A stretch of 64,000 nucleotides of DNA, taken from Desulfobulbus sp. (GTDB lineage: Bacteria; Desulfobacterota; Desulfobulbia; Desulfobulbales; Desulfobulbaceae). The stretch covers positions 1 through 64,000 of the forward strand of contig JAITGO010000010.1 in the NCBI GenBank assembly GCA_031280615.1, in the 5' to 3' direction. The notes below the pieces were generated by a model. The model saw only the letters and a program-made list of their open reading frames with translations. It was not told the DNA's origin and made no database searches. The position numbers were made by a program, and so were the translations under genes. How positions within the stretch are numbered: the first letter of the stretch is position 1; every line of letters starts with the position of its first letter. Positions 36,680 to 44,978 of the stretch are shown in pieces.

Positions 36680-38764
36680 TCACGCGTCTTTTTTCTGGGT
36701 CGCGAAGGCCTTGATCAACTCGTCCGCAACTCCCTTGGGCACCTGCTTGTAGGTGGCGAATTCCATGGTGAATTCGGCCTTGCCCTGGGTCAGGGAACGC
36801 AGGGTTGTGGAGTAGCCGAACATCTCGGCCAGCGGCATTTCCGCCTCGACCACGGTGTAGTTGCCCTCCTCGAAGGTACCGATGATCACGCCGCGGCGTT
36901 GGTTCAGGCTGCCCATGACCGATCCCTGAAACTCGGAGGGGCCTTCCACAGCCACCTTCATGATCGGCTCCATAATCACCGGCGCGGCCTTGGCGTATCC
37001 TTGCTTGAAGGCGCCGATGGCGGCCACCTGGAAAGCGATGTCCGAGGAGTCGACCGCATGGAAGGAGCCGTCGTTGATGGCCACCCGTACGCCGGTGATC
37101 GGCGCTCCGGTCAGCGTACCTTTCTCCAGGGATTTTTGGAAGCCCTTGTCGCAGGAGGGTATATATTCGCGGGGAATCACGCCGCCGACGATCTGGTCGA
37201 CAAATTCGTATTCGCCCTCCGGCAACGGCTCGATGAAACCGGCCACCCGGCCGTACTGGCCGGAACCGCCGGTCTGCTTCTTGTGGGTGTAGTCGAACCC
37301 GGCGCGCTGGGTGATGGTCTCGCGGTAGGCCACCTGCGGCGCGCCCACCTCGACCTCGGCCTTGTACTCGCGCTTCATCCGCTCGATATAGACTTCAAGA
37401 TGCAGCTCGCCCATGCCGGAGATGATGGTCTCGTTGGTCTCGTGATCGACGTAGGTCTTGAAGGTGGGATCTTCCTTGGTGAAGCGGTTCAAGGCCTTGG
37501 ACATGTTGATCTGGGCCTTGTTGTCCACCGGATTGATCGCCAGGGAAATGACCGGTGCCGGCACGTGCATCGAACTCATCGACCAGTTGAGGCCCGGACT
37601 GCAGAAGGTGTCGCCCGAGGCGCAGTCGATGCCGAACAGAGCCACGATGTCACCGGCGCCGGCACTGTCGATCTCTTCCATTTCGTTGGCATGCATCCGG
37701 ACCAGACGCCCGATCTTGGCTTTCTTGCCGGTGCGGCTGTTGATGATGGTGTCGCCCTTCTGGATCACGCCCTGATAGGTGCGGATGTAGGTCAGCTGTC
37801 CGTAGCGGCCGTCCTCCAGCTTGAAGGCCAGGGCGACCAGCGGATCGGCGGGGTCGTTGCTGACCACCACCTCGCTTTCGTTCTGGTTGAGGTCCAGGGC
37901 GGTGTTCTCGATGTCGGTCGGGCACGGCAGGTAGGAGGTGACCGCGTCGAGCAGCAGTTGGATCCCTTTGTTCTTGTAGGCCGAGCCGATCATGACCGGG
38001 GTCAGTTCCAGGCTCAGGGTGCCCTTGCGGATGGCGTCGTGGATCATGGCTTCCGGAATCTCGCCTTCTTCCAGCATGGCTTCCATCAACTCGTCGGAAA
38101 ACATCGAAACCGCATCCAGCAGCTCTTCCCGCTTGGCTTCGGCCTCTTCCTTCAATTCCGGCGGAATCTCGGTCTGCCGCATCTCGTTGCCCTGGTCGCC
38201 TTCGAAATAGATCGCCTTCATGCTGACCAGGTCGATCATGCCCTGCAGGTCGCTTTCCAGGCCGATGGGCAGCTGAAGCATGATCGCGTTGAGGTCGAGC
38301 TTGTCGCGCAACTGCTGGGTCACCCGGAAGGGGTTGGCGCCGGTGCGGTCGCATTTGTTGACAAAGGCGATGCGGGGGACCTTGTAGCGGGTCATTTGCC
38401 GATTGACCGTAATCGACTGCGATTGGACGCCGCCCACCGAACAGAGGATCAGCACCGCACCGTCGAGCACGCGTAGGGCGCGCTCGACCTCGATGGTGAA
38501 GTCGACGTGGCCGGGCGTGTCGATGATGTTGACATCGTAATCCTTCCAGGTGCAGTAGGTGGCAGCCGACTGGATGGTGATGCCGCGTTCTCTCTCCAGA
38601 TCCATGGAATCCATGGTGGCACCGACGCCGTCTTTACCCCGGACCTCATGAATGGCGTGAATCCGTTGGGTGAAGAACAGAATACGTTCCGTCAGTGTGG
38701 TCTTGCCCGAATCGATATGGGCGCTGATGCCGATATTCCGCACTTTGGTCAAATCTTTTTTCAT
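36680..38764 (-). CDS. fusA: Elongation factor G (spdEFG/mitochondrial EFG1-like type)
   Basis: The 694-residue GTPase moves the ribosome along mRNA. G-motifs are [12 protein letters not shown] (P-loop), [13 protein letters not shown] and [15 protein letters not shown] with [30 protein letters not shown] matches the spd/mitochondrial EFG1 group rather than the common HIDAGKTTTTER type, so a second EF-G may exist elsewhere. I placed the start at 38764, 23 residues inside the longer frame, because the N-terminus then aligns as [16 protein letters not shown] and GAGGAA lies before it. There is no rpsG/tuf operon context here. Confidence 0.92.
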   Translation of the reverse strand: MKKDLTKVRNIGISAHIDSGKTTLTERILFFTQRIHAIHEVRGKDGVGATMDSMDLERERGITIQSAATYCTWKDYDVNIIDTPGHVDFTIEVERALRVLDGAVLILCSVGGVQSQSITVNRQMTRYKVPRIAFVNKCDRTGANPFRVTQQLRDKLDLNAIMLQLPIGLESDLQGMIDLVSMKAIYFEGDQGNEMRQTEIPPELKEEAEAKREELLDAVSMFSDELMEAMLEEGEIPEAMIHDAIRKGTLSLELTPVMIGSAYKNKGIQLLLDAVTSYLPCPTDIENTALDLNQNESEVVVSNDPADPLVALAFKLEDGRYGQLTYIRTYQGVIQKGDTIINSRTGKKAKIGRLVRMHANEMEEIDSAGAGDIVALFGIDCASGDTFCSPGLNWSMSSMHVPAPVISLAINPVDNKAQINMSKALNRFTKEDPTFKTYVDHETNETIISGMGELHLEVYIERMKREYKAEVEVGAPQVAYRETITQRAGFDYTHKKQTGGSGQYGRVAGFIEPLPEGEYEFVDQIVGGVIPREYIPSCDKGFQKSLEKGTLTGAPITGVRVAINDGSFHAVDSSDIAFQVAAIGAFKQGYAKAAPVIMEPIMKVAVEGPSEFQGSVMGSLNQRRGVIIGTFEEGNYTVVEAEMPLAEMFGYSTTLRSLTQGKAEFTMEFATYKQVPKGVADELIKAFATQKKDA

Positions 38765-38841
38765 GACGCGTTCCTCGAACCGCTTGCTGGTCGCCTGCCC
38801 CGCATTGCACTGTGATGCGGGGCCACTATTCAACTGTAAAT

Positions 38842-38874
38842 AAAAAAAGGAGTTACAGCAGATTCTGCAACTCC
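38842..38874 (-). terminator. Intrinsic terminator upstream of fusA
   Basis: GGAGTTGCAG and CTGTAACTCC form a 10-bp stem (one G-U) with a 6-base loop, then seven T residues on the minus strand. It lies 78 bases before the fusA start rather than after a gene. Confidence 0.85.
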
Positions 38875-39004
38875 ATGCGTTATGCTGTGAGCTGGCAACG
38901 GGTGGAAAGGAAAGGGAATCTTCGTGCTCCGAAAAAGCTTGTTCGCGCCTTAGCTGGGGTCGCCAGGAGGCGGAAAAGCTTAATTGTGCCAGACTTTAGT
39001 AAAT
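38842..39004 (-). ncRNA. Candidate small RNA or fusA leader attenuator
   Basis: Transcription should start near 39004 from the promoter described separately and stop at the terminator at 38842-38874, giving about 160 nt. The sequence folds locally: CTGGCA (minus strand) pairs with TGCCAG at the other end, two AAGCTT copies can pair, then CGCC/GGCG with an inner CTGG/CCAG hairpin. No reading frame with a ribosome site is visible. It could be an independent small RNA or an attenuated leader of fusA, whose ATG is 78 bases downstream. I do not recognise a known RNA family. Confidence 0.55.
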
Positions 39005-39010
39005 CTTACC

Positions 39011-39039
39011 TTTATAATGCGGCAATATTTCAGGGTCAA
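39011..39039 (-). promoter_or_regulatory. Strong sigma-70 promoter reading toward fusA
   Basis: On the minus strand TTGACC (39039-39034) and TATAAA (39016-39011) are separated by exactly 17 bases in an AT-rich stretch. The start point would be near 39004. This is among the best -35/-10 matches in the window. Confidence 0.7.
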
Positions 39040-39108
39040 GTGTTTTTTTGTTTTTTTGCCAGGGGAAAACCATGAATACAACGGGAAGAATAGAGAAGGC
39101 GCGTGGGG

Positions 39109-40386
39109 TCAGACCCGGTGTCGCATCTGCCCGAATCCGGTTCGCAGCAGCGAATCCCGGCTGACCATCCCTTGGAACCGGCCGTTGTCGTCCACCACCG
39201 GCAGGCGCTTCAGCCGTTGCTCGATCATCAGCCGAATCGCTTCCTCGATCGCCACGGTTTCCCGCACCGTGGGATGATCGGTCCGCATGATCTCGCCGGC
39301 CGTGGTGTTGGCCAGCCGATGGGCCAGGTCTTTGCCTAATGGGAGGGCGAGGCGCGAAAACAGGGCGTGCAGCCCCTCCGGATCCGGCTTGAAGTAGCCC
39401 AGCAGGTCGCTGTCGGCGATCATTCCGAGCAGTTTGCCATCGGCATCGACCACGGCCACCCGCTGCAGATCGTTGGTGTTGATGGCCGGGATCAGCCGAT
39501 CGATGGGCGTGTCGGCGGGCACGGCCAGGGTGTCGCGTCGGAGGATGTCGCCCACGGTCCGTAGATCGGGCACGGCTATGTTCTGGGCCCGGAAGGCGTT
39601 CCAATCGGGAGCCTCGCGCATCACGGTTTTGAAGATGTCCAGTCGCGACAGCATGCCGGCCAGGTGGCCGATCTTGTCCACCACCGGCAGCCGCTTCAGC
39701 TGTCGGGCGAGCATGAGCTCGACGGCCTCGGCCAGCGGGCGGTCGCTGTCGATGGTTACGGCCGGAGCGGTCATGATCTCCTCGACCCTGCGCCGGGCCA
39801 GGGCAGCCATGGCGGCATCGATACCTGCCCGGGCAGATTCTGTCAGCAGTCCCAATCGCAGGGGCAACCCGCCCCGGCCGATCAGGTCGCCCTGGGTCAC
39901 CACCCCCACCGGACAGCCTTTGCCGTCCACCACCGGCAGGCCGGTGAAAATCGAGGAGAGCAGCAGGCGGGCGGCTTCGCTGGCGGGACGTTCGGCGGTG
40001 ATGCTGGCCGGGGATGCGGTCATCACGTCCCGCACCGCGAGCTGTCGGGGGAAAAAGGCGGTGGCGGCCTTGTGGCTGACCACGGTGAGATCGTGGACGG
40101 CGATGATGCCGCTGCCGACCAAGGGGTCCAATCCGGCCAACACCTGGTCGGCGGCGGCGGCCGGCAGGACGATGGCGATGCGGATCGGCAAGTTGAACGA
40201 AAGCACCTCCAGCCGGCCAGTGGCGACCTCCCCGCTTTCATCGCAACCGGCAATGCCCCGGAAGACCATGCAGCGGGCGGCGATTTTCAGGCCGCGAACG
40301 TACTGGATCACCGCATCGGCGATTGGCCGGCCTTGGTGGCGGGCCTCCTCGTTGGTGAAAATCTCTATCGTTTTGTAGTCGAGCAT
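39109..40386 (-). CDS. DUF190 domain protein with four CBS domains
   Basis: The 425-residue protein has an N-terminal DUF190 domain (KTIEIFTNEEARHQGRPIADAVIQYV), then four CBS domains. These are seen as repeated units VRDVMTASPASIT, VEEIMTAPAVTID, VGDILRRDTLAVP and AGEIMRTDHPTVR, each followed by a PVVD or AVVD strand and a GMxxxxDLL segment. CBS pairs bind adenine nucleotides. DUF190 proteins are often encoded next to CrcB, as here (10 bases upstream), so a role with fluoride export is suggested but unproven. Confidence 0.87.
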   Translation of the reverse strand: MLDYKTIEIFTNEEARHQGRPIADAVIQYVRGLKIAARCMVFRGIAGCDESGEVATGRLEVLSFNLPIRIAIVLPAAAADQVLAGLDPLVGSGIIAVHDLTVVSHKAATAFFPRQLAVRDVMTASPASITAERPASEAARLLLSSIFTGLPVVDGKGCPVGVVTQGDLIGRGGLPLRLGLLTESARAGIDAAMAALARRRVEEIMTAPAVTIDSDRPLAEAVELMLARQLKRLPVVDKIGHLAGMLSRLDIFKTVMREAPDWNAFRAQNIAVPDLRTVGDILRRDTLAVPADTPIDRLIPAINTNDLQRVAVVDADGKLLGMIADSDLLGYFKPDPEGLHALFSRLALPLGKDLAHRLANTTAGEIMRTDHPTVRETVAIEEAIRLMIEQRLKRLPVVDDNGRFQGMVSRDSLLRTGFGQMRHRV

Positions 40387-40396
40387 CGCGGCGTTC

Positions 40397-40780
40397 CTAG
40401 CGCAGTCCGCCCAGGCGCAGGCCCAGATAGGTGAGCGCCAGGCCCCCCAGGTTGTTGAGCAGAATATTGGCCACGGCCTGCTGGACCAGGCCGATTCTGC
40501 CGGCAGTGATGGTTTCCAGGGAAAAGGAGGAAAAGGTGGTCAGGGCGCCCAGGTAGCCGGTGATCAAAAACAGCCGCACCTCGGGGGTGAGCAGGCGGGA
40601 ACGGTCGGCAAGGCCGAAGAGCAGGCCAATGACAAAGCAACCCGCCAGATTGACGACCAGGGTGCCGTAGGGAAACGAAGTTCCCCACAGCCGGGCGGTG
40701 AGTAGGCCGACGCCGTAGCGGCTGGCCGCTCCCAGGCTGCCGCCCGCCATGACGATCAGCCATGTGTATCCGGTCATCAT
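40397..40780 (-). CDS. crcB: CrcB/Fluc fluoride channel
   Basis: The 127-residue protein has four hydrophobic helices and the Fluc signature GGSLGAASRYGVG near the N-terminus, then PYGTLVVNLAGCFVIGLLFG and GYLGALTTFSSFSLET. It exports fluoride. The start at 40780 has AAGGAG seven bases upstream; an open frame to 40909 runs into the tRNA-Phe region and is not used. It pairs with the DUF190-CBS gene. I see no fluoride riboswitch upstream: the space is taken by the terminator of tRNA-Phe. Confidence 0.92.
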   Translation of the reverse strand: MMTGYTWLIVMAGGSLGAASRYGVGLLTARLWGTSFPYGTLVVNLAGCFVIGLLFGLADRSRLLTPEVRLFLITGYLGALTTFSSFSLETITAGRIGLVQQAVANILLNNLGGLALTYLGLRLGGLR

Positions 40781-40832
40781 GCCGAACGCTCCTTGCATCA
40801 AAAGATGGGCGTGGCCGCCATAGCCGGGACAC

Positions 40833-40866
40833 AAAAAAAGGGTTGCAGCCGATACGCCGCAACCCT
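40833..40866 (-). terminator. Intrinsic terminator of tRNA-Phe
   Basis: GGGTTGCGGC/GCTGCAACCC (minus strand) form a hairpin followed by seven T residues, about 10 bases past the tRNA-Phe 3' end. Confidence 0.85.
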
Positions 40867-40876
40867 TTGCTTGTGT

Positions 40877-40952
<76 letters not shown>

Positions 40953-41010
40953 ACCCGAATTTGAAGGCCTGCATACTTAGCAAAGATGCAGGTTTATTGT
41001 CAACATTTTT

Positions 41011-41781
41011 TTATTTTTTGTTGTCGGAGAAAAGATCTCCGAGGTCGATTTCGAATTTGTCGAGGGCGGTTCCGGTTTTTACCGAGGGGAGGAAGCGCTT
41101 GCCGGCGGCGCTGCCGGTGACCAGTTTGGCCGGGGCATCGAGATCCAGGCCGCTGATGTTGAGATCTTCGAGACCTGGTGCCCCGCCTTTGCCGGCGGAA
41201 GTCTGCGGTGTGGGTAGCGGGGTGGTGGAAAGTGCGGCCACCGGTTCCAGATCGACCAGCGCCGGCGGTTGCTCGAAGCGGATGGGCTCGGCCTGTTCCG
41301 CTGTCGGTGGCGCCAAATCGGAAATATCGAGTTCGCCGAAATCCACGGAAGGCATGGCGGACCGGGGTTCATCGGCGGGTTCATCCGCTTCGAGCATGAA
41401 GTCCTCGTCGTCCGACATCTCGATGGCTTTTTCCTCGTCCATCTTCATTTCATCGCCAAAGCCGGCAAACTCGATTTCGTACCGTTCGGCCTCCTGCGGC
41501 TGCTCTTCCTCTTCTTCCGGCGTTGCCTCGCTCGCCTCCACCTCTTCCATGGCAAACAAGGTCGCGCTTTCGGCCAAGGAAGATTCGTCCTGTTCCTCGG
41601 CGAACTCGCCGGAAACGGGGAGCTCTTCTTCCTGGTTGGCGGCGAAGGTCAAAAACAGGGGGGGAGGGGCGTCATAGGCCGTGCCATTGATTTCGGTACA
41701 GAGGTCACCGAGATATTTGTGGCACTTTTTGCACGTTTCCAGGTGGTCGAAGGAGGTAAAGCCGCATTTGGGGCAACGCAT
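41011..41781 (-). CDS. Zinc-ribbon protein with a long acidic low-complexity tail
   Basis: The 256-residue protein starts with a zinc ribbon (MRCPKCGFTSFDHLETCKKCHKYLGDLC). The remainder is acidic and low in complexity, for example EATPEEEEEQPQEAE, and ends GLEDLNISGLDLDAP then KFEIDLGDLFSDNKK. The LxDLxxSGLDLD motifs are short linear repeats that could be docking sites. No function is recognised. The start at 41781 is the Met next to the first Cys pair; the longer frame adds an unlikely N-terminus. Confidence 0.78.
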   Translation of the reverse strand: MRCPKCGFTSFDHLETCKKCHKYLGDLCTEINGTAYDAPPPLFLTFAANQEEELPVSGEFAEEQDESSLAESATLFAMEEVEASEATPEEEEEQPQEAERYEIEFAGFGDEMKMDEEKAIEMSDDEDFMLEADEPADEPRSAMPSVDFGELDISDLAPPTAEQAEPIRFEQPPALVDLEPVAALSTTPLPTPQTSAGKGGAPGLEDLNISGLDLDAPAKLVTGSAAGKRFLPSVKTGTALDKFEIDLGDLFSDNKK

Positions 41782-41990
41782 AGTTTTCGCCTTATTCGTG
41801 AAGAAAGTCGAACGGTACCGGGCACGCAAAACGGGTGCGGCACTCGATGGGTGCACCCATTATCGCATAGAAAAAAAGAGAAAATCAAGATGCGAACCAA
41901 AAATATCGCGGTAACCGCAAAATTCCTGCGTCAGCGATCGGTCCGGCAACAATGGCGTTTCAAGGACGGACGAAGGCTGAGGCGACAGGA

Positions 41991-42524
41991 TTACTTGCGC
42001 CGACCGAACCGCTCGTAGCTGACCTGACCGAAAGGCAGAGATGCGAGAGGATGTCCGCTCTTGGTGTCCGCCGGATGGCCGATGCCGACAATGGCCAGCA
42101 CCTTCAGGCCTCCGGGCACGCCGAGGAGATCGGCGAGAAAGGCCTGCGAATCGCTGCCGTCGCCACGCTGCCGCAGGCGGATCTGCACCCAGCAACTGCC
42201 CAGGCCGAGGTCGGCGGCCTCTAGGTGGAGGAGAGTGGCGACGATGGAGGCATCCTCCACCCAGACGTCGCTCTTGGCCGGGTCGGCGCAAACCACGATC
42301 GCCAGCGGCGCGTCCTTGAGGAAGGTGGCGCCGTGAGCCTTGGACTGCGCCAGTTGCTGCATCGTCTCCGGGGCGGTGACCACGATCAGCTCCCAGGGAT
42401 TGGTGCCCTTGGACGAAGGCGAGCGCAGCGCCGCTTCCAGGAGGAGATCGATGGTTTCCGGTTCGATCGGCTGGGCCGTGAATTTGCGAATGCTTCGGCG
42501 GGTACGCAAGAGATCGATCAGCAT
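41991..42524 (-). CDS. Nitroreductase family protein
   Basis: The 177-residue protein fits the compact FMN-dependent nitroreductase family: LLRTRRSIRKFTAQPIEPETIDLLLEAALRSPSSKGTNPWELIVV at the N-terminus, then DAPLAIVVCAD, WVEDASIVATLLHLEAADLGLGSCWVQIR and VLAIVGIGHPAD. These enzymes reduce nitroaromatics, quinones or flavins with NAD(P)H; the natural substrate is not inferable. pyrF lies downstream in the other direction of reading order, 31 bases away. Confidence 0.9.
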   Translation of the reverse strand: MLIDLLRTRRSIRKFTAQPIEPETIDLLLEAALRSPSSKGTNPWELIVVTAPETMQQLAQSKAHGATFLKDAPLAIVVCADPAKSDVWVEDASIVATLLHLEAADLGLGSCWVQIRLRQRGDGSDSQAFLADLLGVPGGLKVLAIVGIGHPADTKSGHPLASLPFGQVSYERFGRRK

Positions 42525-42555
42525 GCAGGGCCTCTTTGGGATGAAAAGGGGTTCT

Positions 42556-43260
42556 TCAGGTCAGGGCCGTGGCTATTTCCTGGTGCATGGCGGCGATGAC
42601 GGCATCGGGATCGGCGGCGTCGCGGATGGGACGACCGACGACTAGATAATCGGCACCGTCGGCGATGGCCCGGCCGGGGAGAGCCACGCGTTGTTGATCG
42701 CCGGGGTCGCCGCCCGCCGGACGGATGCCGGGGGTGACCACGGCGAAGTCTTTGCCCAGGCGGCTGCGGAGCAGGGCCACTTCCCGGGCCGAGCACACCA
42801 CGCCATGGGCACCGGCCCGCAGCGAGGTCGTGGCTCGCTGCAGCACCAGATCGTCCACCGAGCCCTGGAAATTCAGCTCGCTGACCTGTTCCGGGCCAAA
42901 GCTGGTGAGCACGGTCACCGCCAGGATTCCCACGCCGGTGTCGGCGGCCAGTGCCGCTTCCACCACCGGGCCGTAGCCGTGCACCGTGGCAAAGGTGACC
43001 CCCCGGTCGGCGAACTGGCGGACCGCCAGCCGCACCGTGGCCGGGATGTCGTGGAGCTTGAGGTCGAGCATTACCTTGCAGTCCTTGGCCACAATGGCGT
43101 CCACCACCGGCCAGCCGCCGGCAAAAAACAGCTGCAAGCCGACCTTGAAGAAGCGAATGCGGCCGGCCAGCCGATCCACCAGCTCCAGAGCCTGGCGGGG
43201 ATCGGCCAGGTCCAGGGCGAAGATGATGCGCTCTGACAAGGGAATGGGATGCGTTTTCAT
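42556..43260 (-). CDS. pyrF: Orotidine 5'-phosphate decarboxylase
   Basis: The 234-residue enzyme converts OMP to UMP. Motifs are IIFALDLADPRQALELVDRL, the substrate site FFKVGLQLFFAGG, the catalytic MLDLKLHDIPATV (D-K-x-x-D set), GVVCSAREV and VTPGIRPAGGDPGDQQRV followed by DYLVVGRPI. I took the start at 43260 because the ATG overlaps the stop of the upstream 110-residue gene as ATGA. pyrK and pyrD are 20 kb away, so the pyr genes are dispersed. Confidence 0.95.
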   Translation of the reverse strand: MKTHPIPLSERIIFALDLADPRQALELVDRLAGRIRFFKVGLQLFFAGGWPVVDAIVAKDCKVMLDLKLHDIPATVRLAVRQFADRGVTFATVHGYGPVVEAALAADTGVGILAVTVLTSFGPEQVSELNFQGSVDDLVLQRATTSLRAGAHGVVCSAREVALLRSRLGKDFAVVTPGIRPAGGDPGDQQRVALPGRAIADGADYLVVGRPIRDAADPDAVIAAMHQEIATALT

Positions 43261-43589
43261 GCCTTGATCATCTCCTCGGTCAGCATACGGTCGGCGAAAT
43301 CGAGGATGAACTGGCGCTGGGCCGGGGTGGCCTGGGCAATGCATGAGCAATGCATGTTGCTGGCGCTGCGGATCAGAAATTCAAAGCGGATCGAGCTCTG
43401 TTCCAAAAGCACCGTGCCATAGAAGGGGCCGCAGTCCTCATGCCCCAACTGGTCCGCGCCGAGCAGATCCGGCGGGATGGTCAGGAAGAAAACCCCTTCC
43501 AGACCACCCGGTTTGAGGGTCCGCTTGAGATAGCTGTCTAGGTTGTCGCGTTCGAGGAAGGAGATCTCGTCGATCAGGTATTGGCGCAT
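43257..43589 (-). CDS. Conserved-looking small protein coupled to pyrF
   Basis: The 110-residue protein (MRQYLIDEISFLERDNLDSYL, LKPGGLEGVFFLTIPPDLLGADQ, then RFEFLIRSASNMHCSCIAQATPAQRQFILDFADRML) is hydrophilic with an alpha/beta look and no membrane segment. Two Cys lie in HCSCIA. The end overlaps pyrF by ATGA. The start is 35 bases past the phoH stop, so the three may form one transcript. I recognise no family. Confidence 0.65.
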   Translation of the reverse strand: MRQYLIDEISFLERDNLDSYLKRTLKPGGLEGVFFLTIPPDLLGADQLGHEDCGPFYGTVLLEQSSIRFEFLIRSASNMHCSCIAQATPAQRQFILDFADRMLTEEMIKA

Positions 43590-43624
43590 GGGCGTGATCC
43601 TTGGTGTGGCGAAAAACAGCTGTC

Positions 43625-44938
43625 TTACAGGTATTCGGCGGCGAGCGAGGCCAGATGGCTGCGTTCGGAGCGGGTCAGGGTGATGTGGCCGCAGGCCTCC
43701 TGGCCCTTGAGCCGTTCCACCGTGTAACTCAAGCCGTTGCTGCTGGCGTCGAGGTAAGGGTTGTCGATCTGCTCCGGGTCGCCGGTGAGGATCATTTTGG
43801 TGCCCTCGCCGGCTCGGCTGACGATGGTCTTGACCTCGTGCGGGGTCAGGTTCTGGGCTTCGTCGACAATGACGTACTGGCGGGAGATCGAGCGGCCGCG
43901 GATGTAGGTAAGGGCTTCGAGTTCGATCCGGTCCTCGCGGAGCAATCGTTTGATGCCCAGCTCGGCGGCCGCGTCCTGTTTGCCGCCGTTGGTCAGGCCC
44001 ATCAAATAGGAGAGGTTGTCGAAGATCGGCTGCATCCATAGCTTCATCTTCTCGTCCTTGGTGCCGGGCAGGTAGCCGATATCCCGTCCCAAGGGGATGA
44101 TCGGGCGGGAAACCAGCAGTTTTTCGTACCGATCGGATTTCAGGGTGCTGGCCATGCCGGCGGCCAGGGCCAACAGGGTCTTGCCGGTCCCGGCCTGGCC
44201 GATGAGCGACACCAGCGAGATGTCCGGATTGAGCAGCAGCTCCAGGGCGGCCCGCTGTTCCAGGCTGCGGGGGCGGAGCTTGAAGGCGCTGTCGTAACGG
44301 GGATCGAGGGCTTGCAGCCGGGTGGCGCCCACCGCCCGGCCGACCTTGGTGTGCCGCTCGTTGCCGACCTCCTTCAACAGGACGAATTCGTTGGGCTGGA
44401 AGGACTCGTCCGCCAGTTCCACCTCCCTGTCCCGATGCAGGCTGTCGATCACGGCACGCTCGACCATCATGGTTCGCCAACCGGTGTACAGCTGGTCGAA
44501 GTTGGCCTTTTCCCGTTCAAAGTCCTGGACTTCGATGCCTAGGGCGTCGGCCTTGAGGCGGGCGTTGATGTCCTTGGAGACGAAGATCACCCGCTTGCCT
44601 TCGCGGAAAAGCCGGAAGGCGGTGGCAATGATGCGGTTGTCCGGAATGTCCAGGTCGATGCAGGTGCCGCAATCCCCTTCCTTTTCCATGGTAATCCACA
44701 CTACGCCGCCGTCGCCGGTCCGCACTCCCTGGCCGAGACTGCCCTGGCCGCGCAGCCGGTCGAGGCAGCGGATGGCCCCGCGGGCATTGCGGCCCAACTC
44801 GTCGTTGTTCTTCTTGAATTTGTCCAGTTCCTCAATCACCGTCATCGGCAGGACCACGGTATTGTCAGCAAAACTGGTGATGGCCTCGCTGTTGTGGAGG
44901 AGAACGTTGGTGTCGAGAACGAAGAACTTGTCGGACAT
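43625..44938 (-). CDS. phoH2: PIN-PhoH family ATPase (PhoH2-like)
   Basis: The 437-residue protein has an N-terminal PIN domain (FFVLDTNVLLHN, then IPDNRIIATAFRL, acidic residues for a nuclease site) and a C-terminal PhoH ATPase with Walker A LIGQAGTGKTLLAL near residue 245, YLPGTKDEK and Walker B VIVDEAQNLTPHE. PIN-PhoH proteins are RNA helicase/nuclease-type enzymes in some bacteria. Activity here is an inference. It may be co-transcribed with the small gene and pyrF. Confidence 0.9.
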   Translation of the reverse strand: MSDKFFVLDTNVLLHNSEAITSFADNTVVLPMTVIEELDKFKKNNDELGRNARGAIRCLDRLRGQGSLGQGVRTGDGGVVWITMEKEGDCGTCIDLDIPDNRIIATAFRLFREGKRVIFVSKDINARLKADALGIEVQDFEREKANFDQLYTGWRTMMVERAVIDSLHRDREVELADESFQPNEFVLLKEVGNERHTKVGRAVGATRLQALDPRYDSAFKLRPRSLEQRAALELLLNPDISLVSLIGQAGTGKTLLALAAGMASTLKSDRYEKLLVSRPIIPLGRDIGYLPGTKDEKMKLWMQPIFDNLSYLMGLTNGGKQDAAAELGIKRLLREDRIELEALTYIRGRSISRQYVIVDEAQNLTPHEVKTIVSRAGEGTKMILTGDPEQIDNPYLDASSNGLSYTVERLKGQEACGHITLTRSERSHLASLAAEYL

Positions 44939-44978
44939 ACGTTTTTTCTGCGGGTTAGGTTTGCAGGGATGCGGAATG

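Noticed and set aside
38812..39075. 87-residue plus-strand frame opposite the fusA leader
   Set aside because: No ribosome site, unlikely residue order (poly-Phe end) and it lies antisense to the promoter and terminator.
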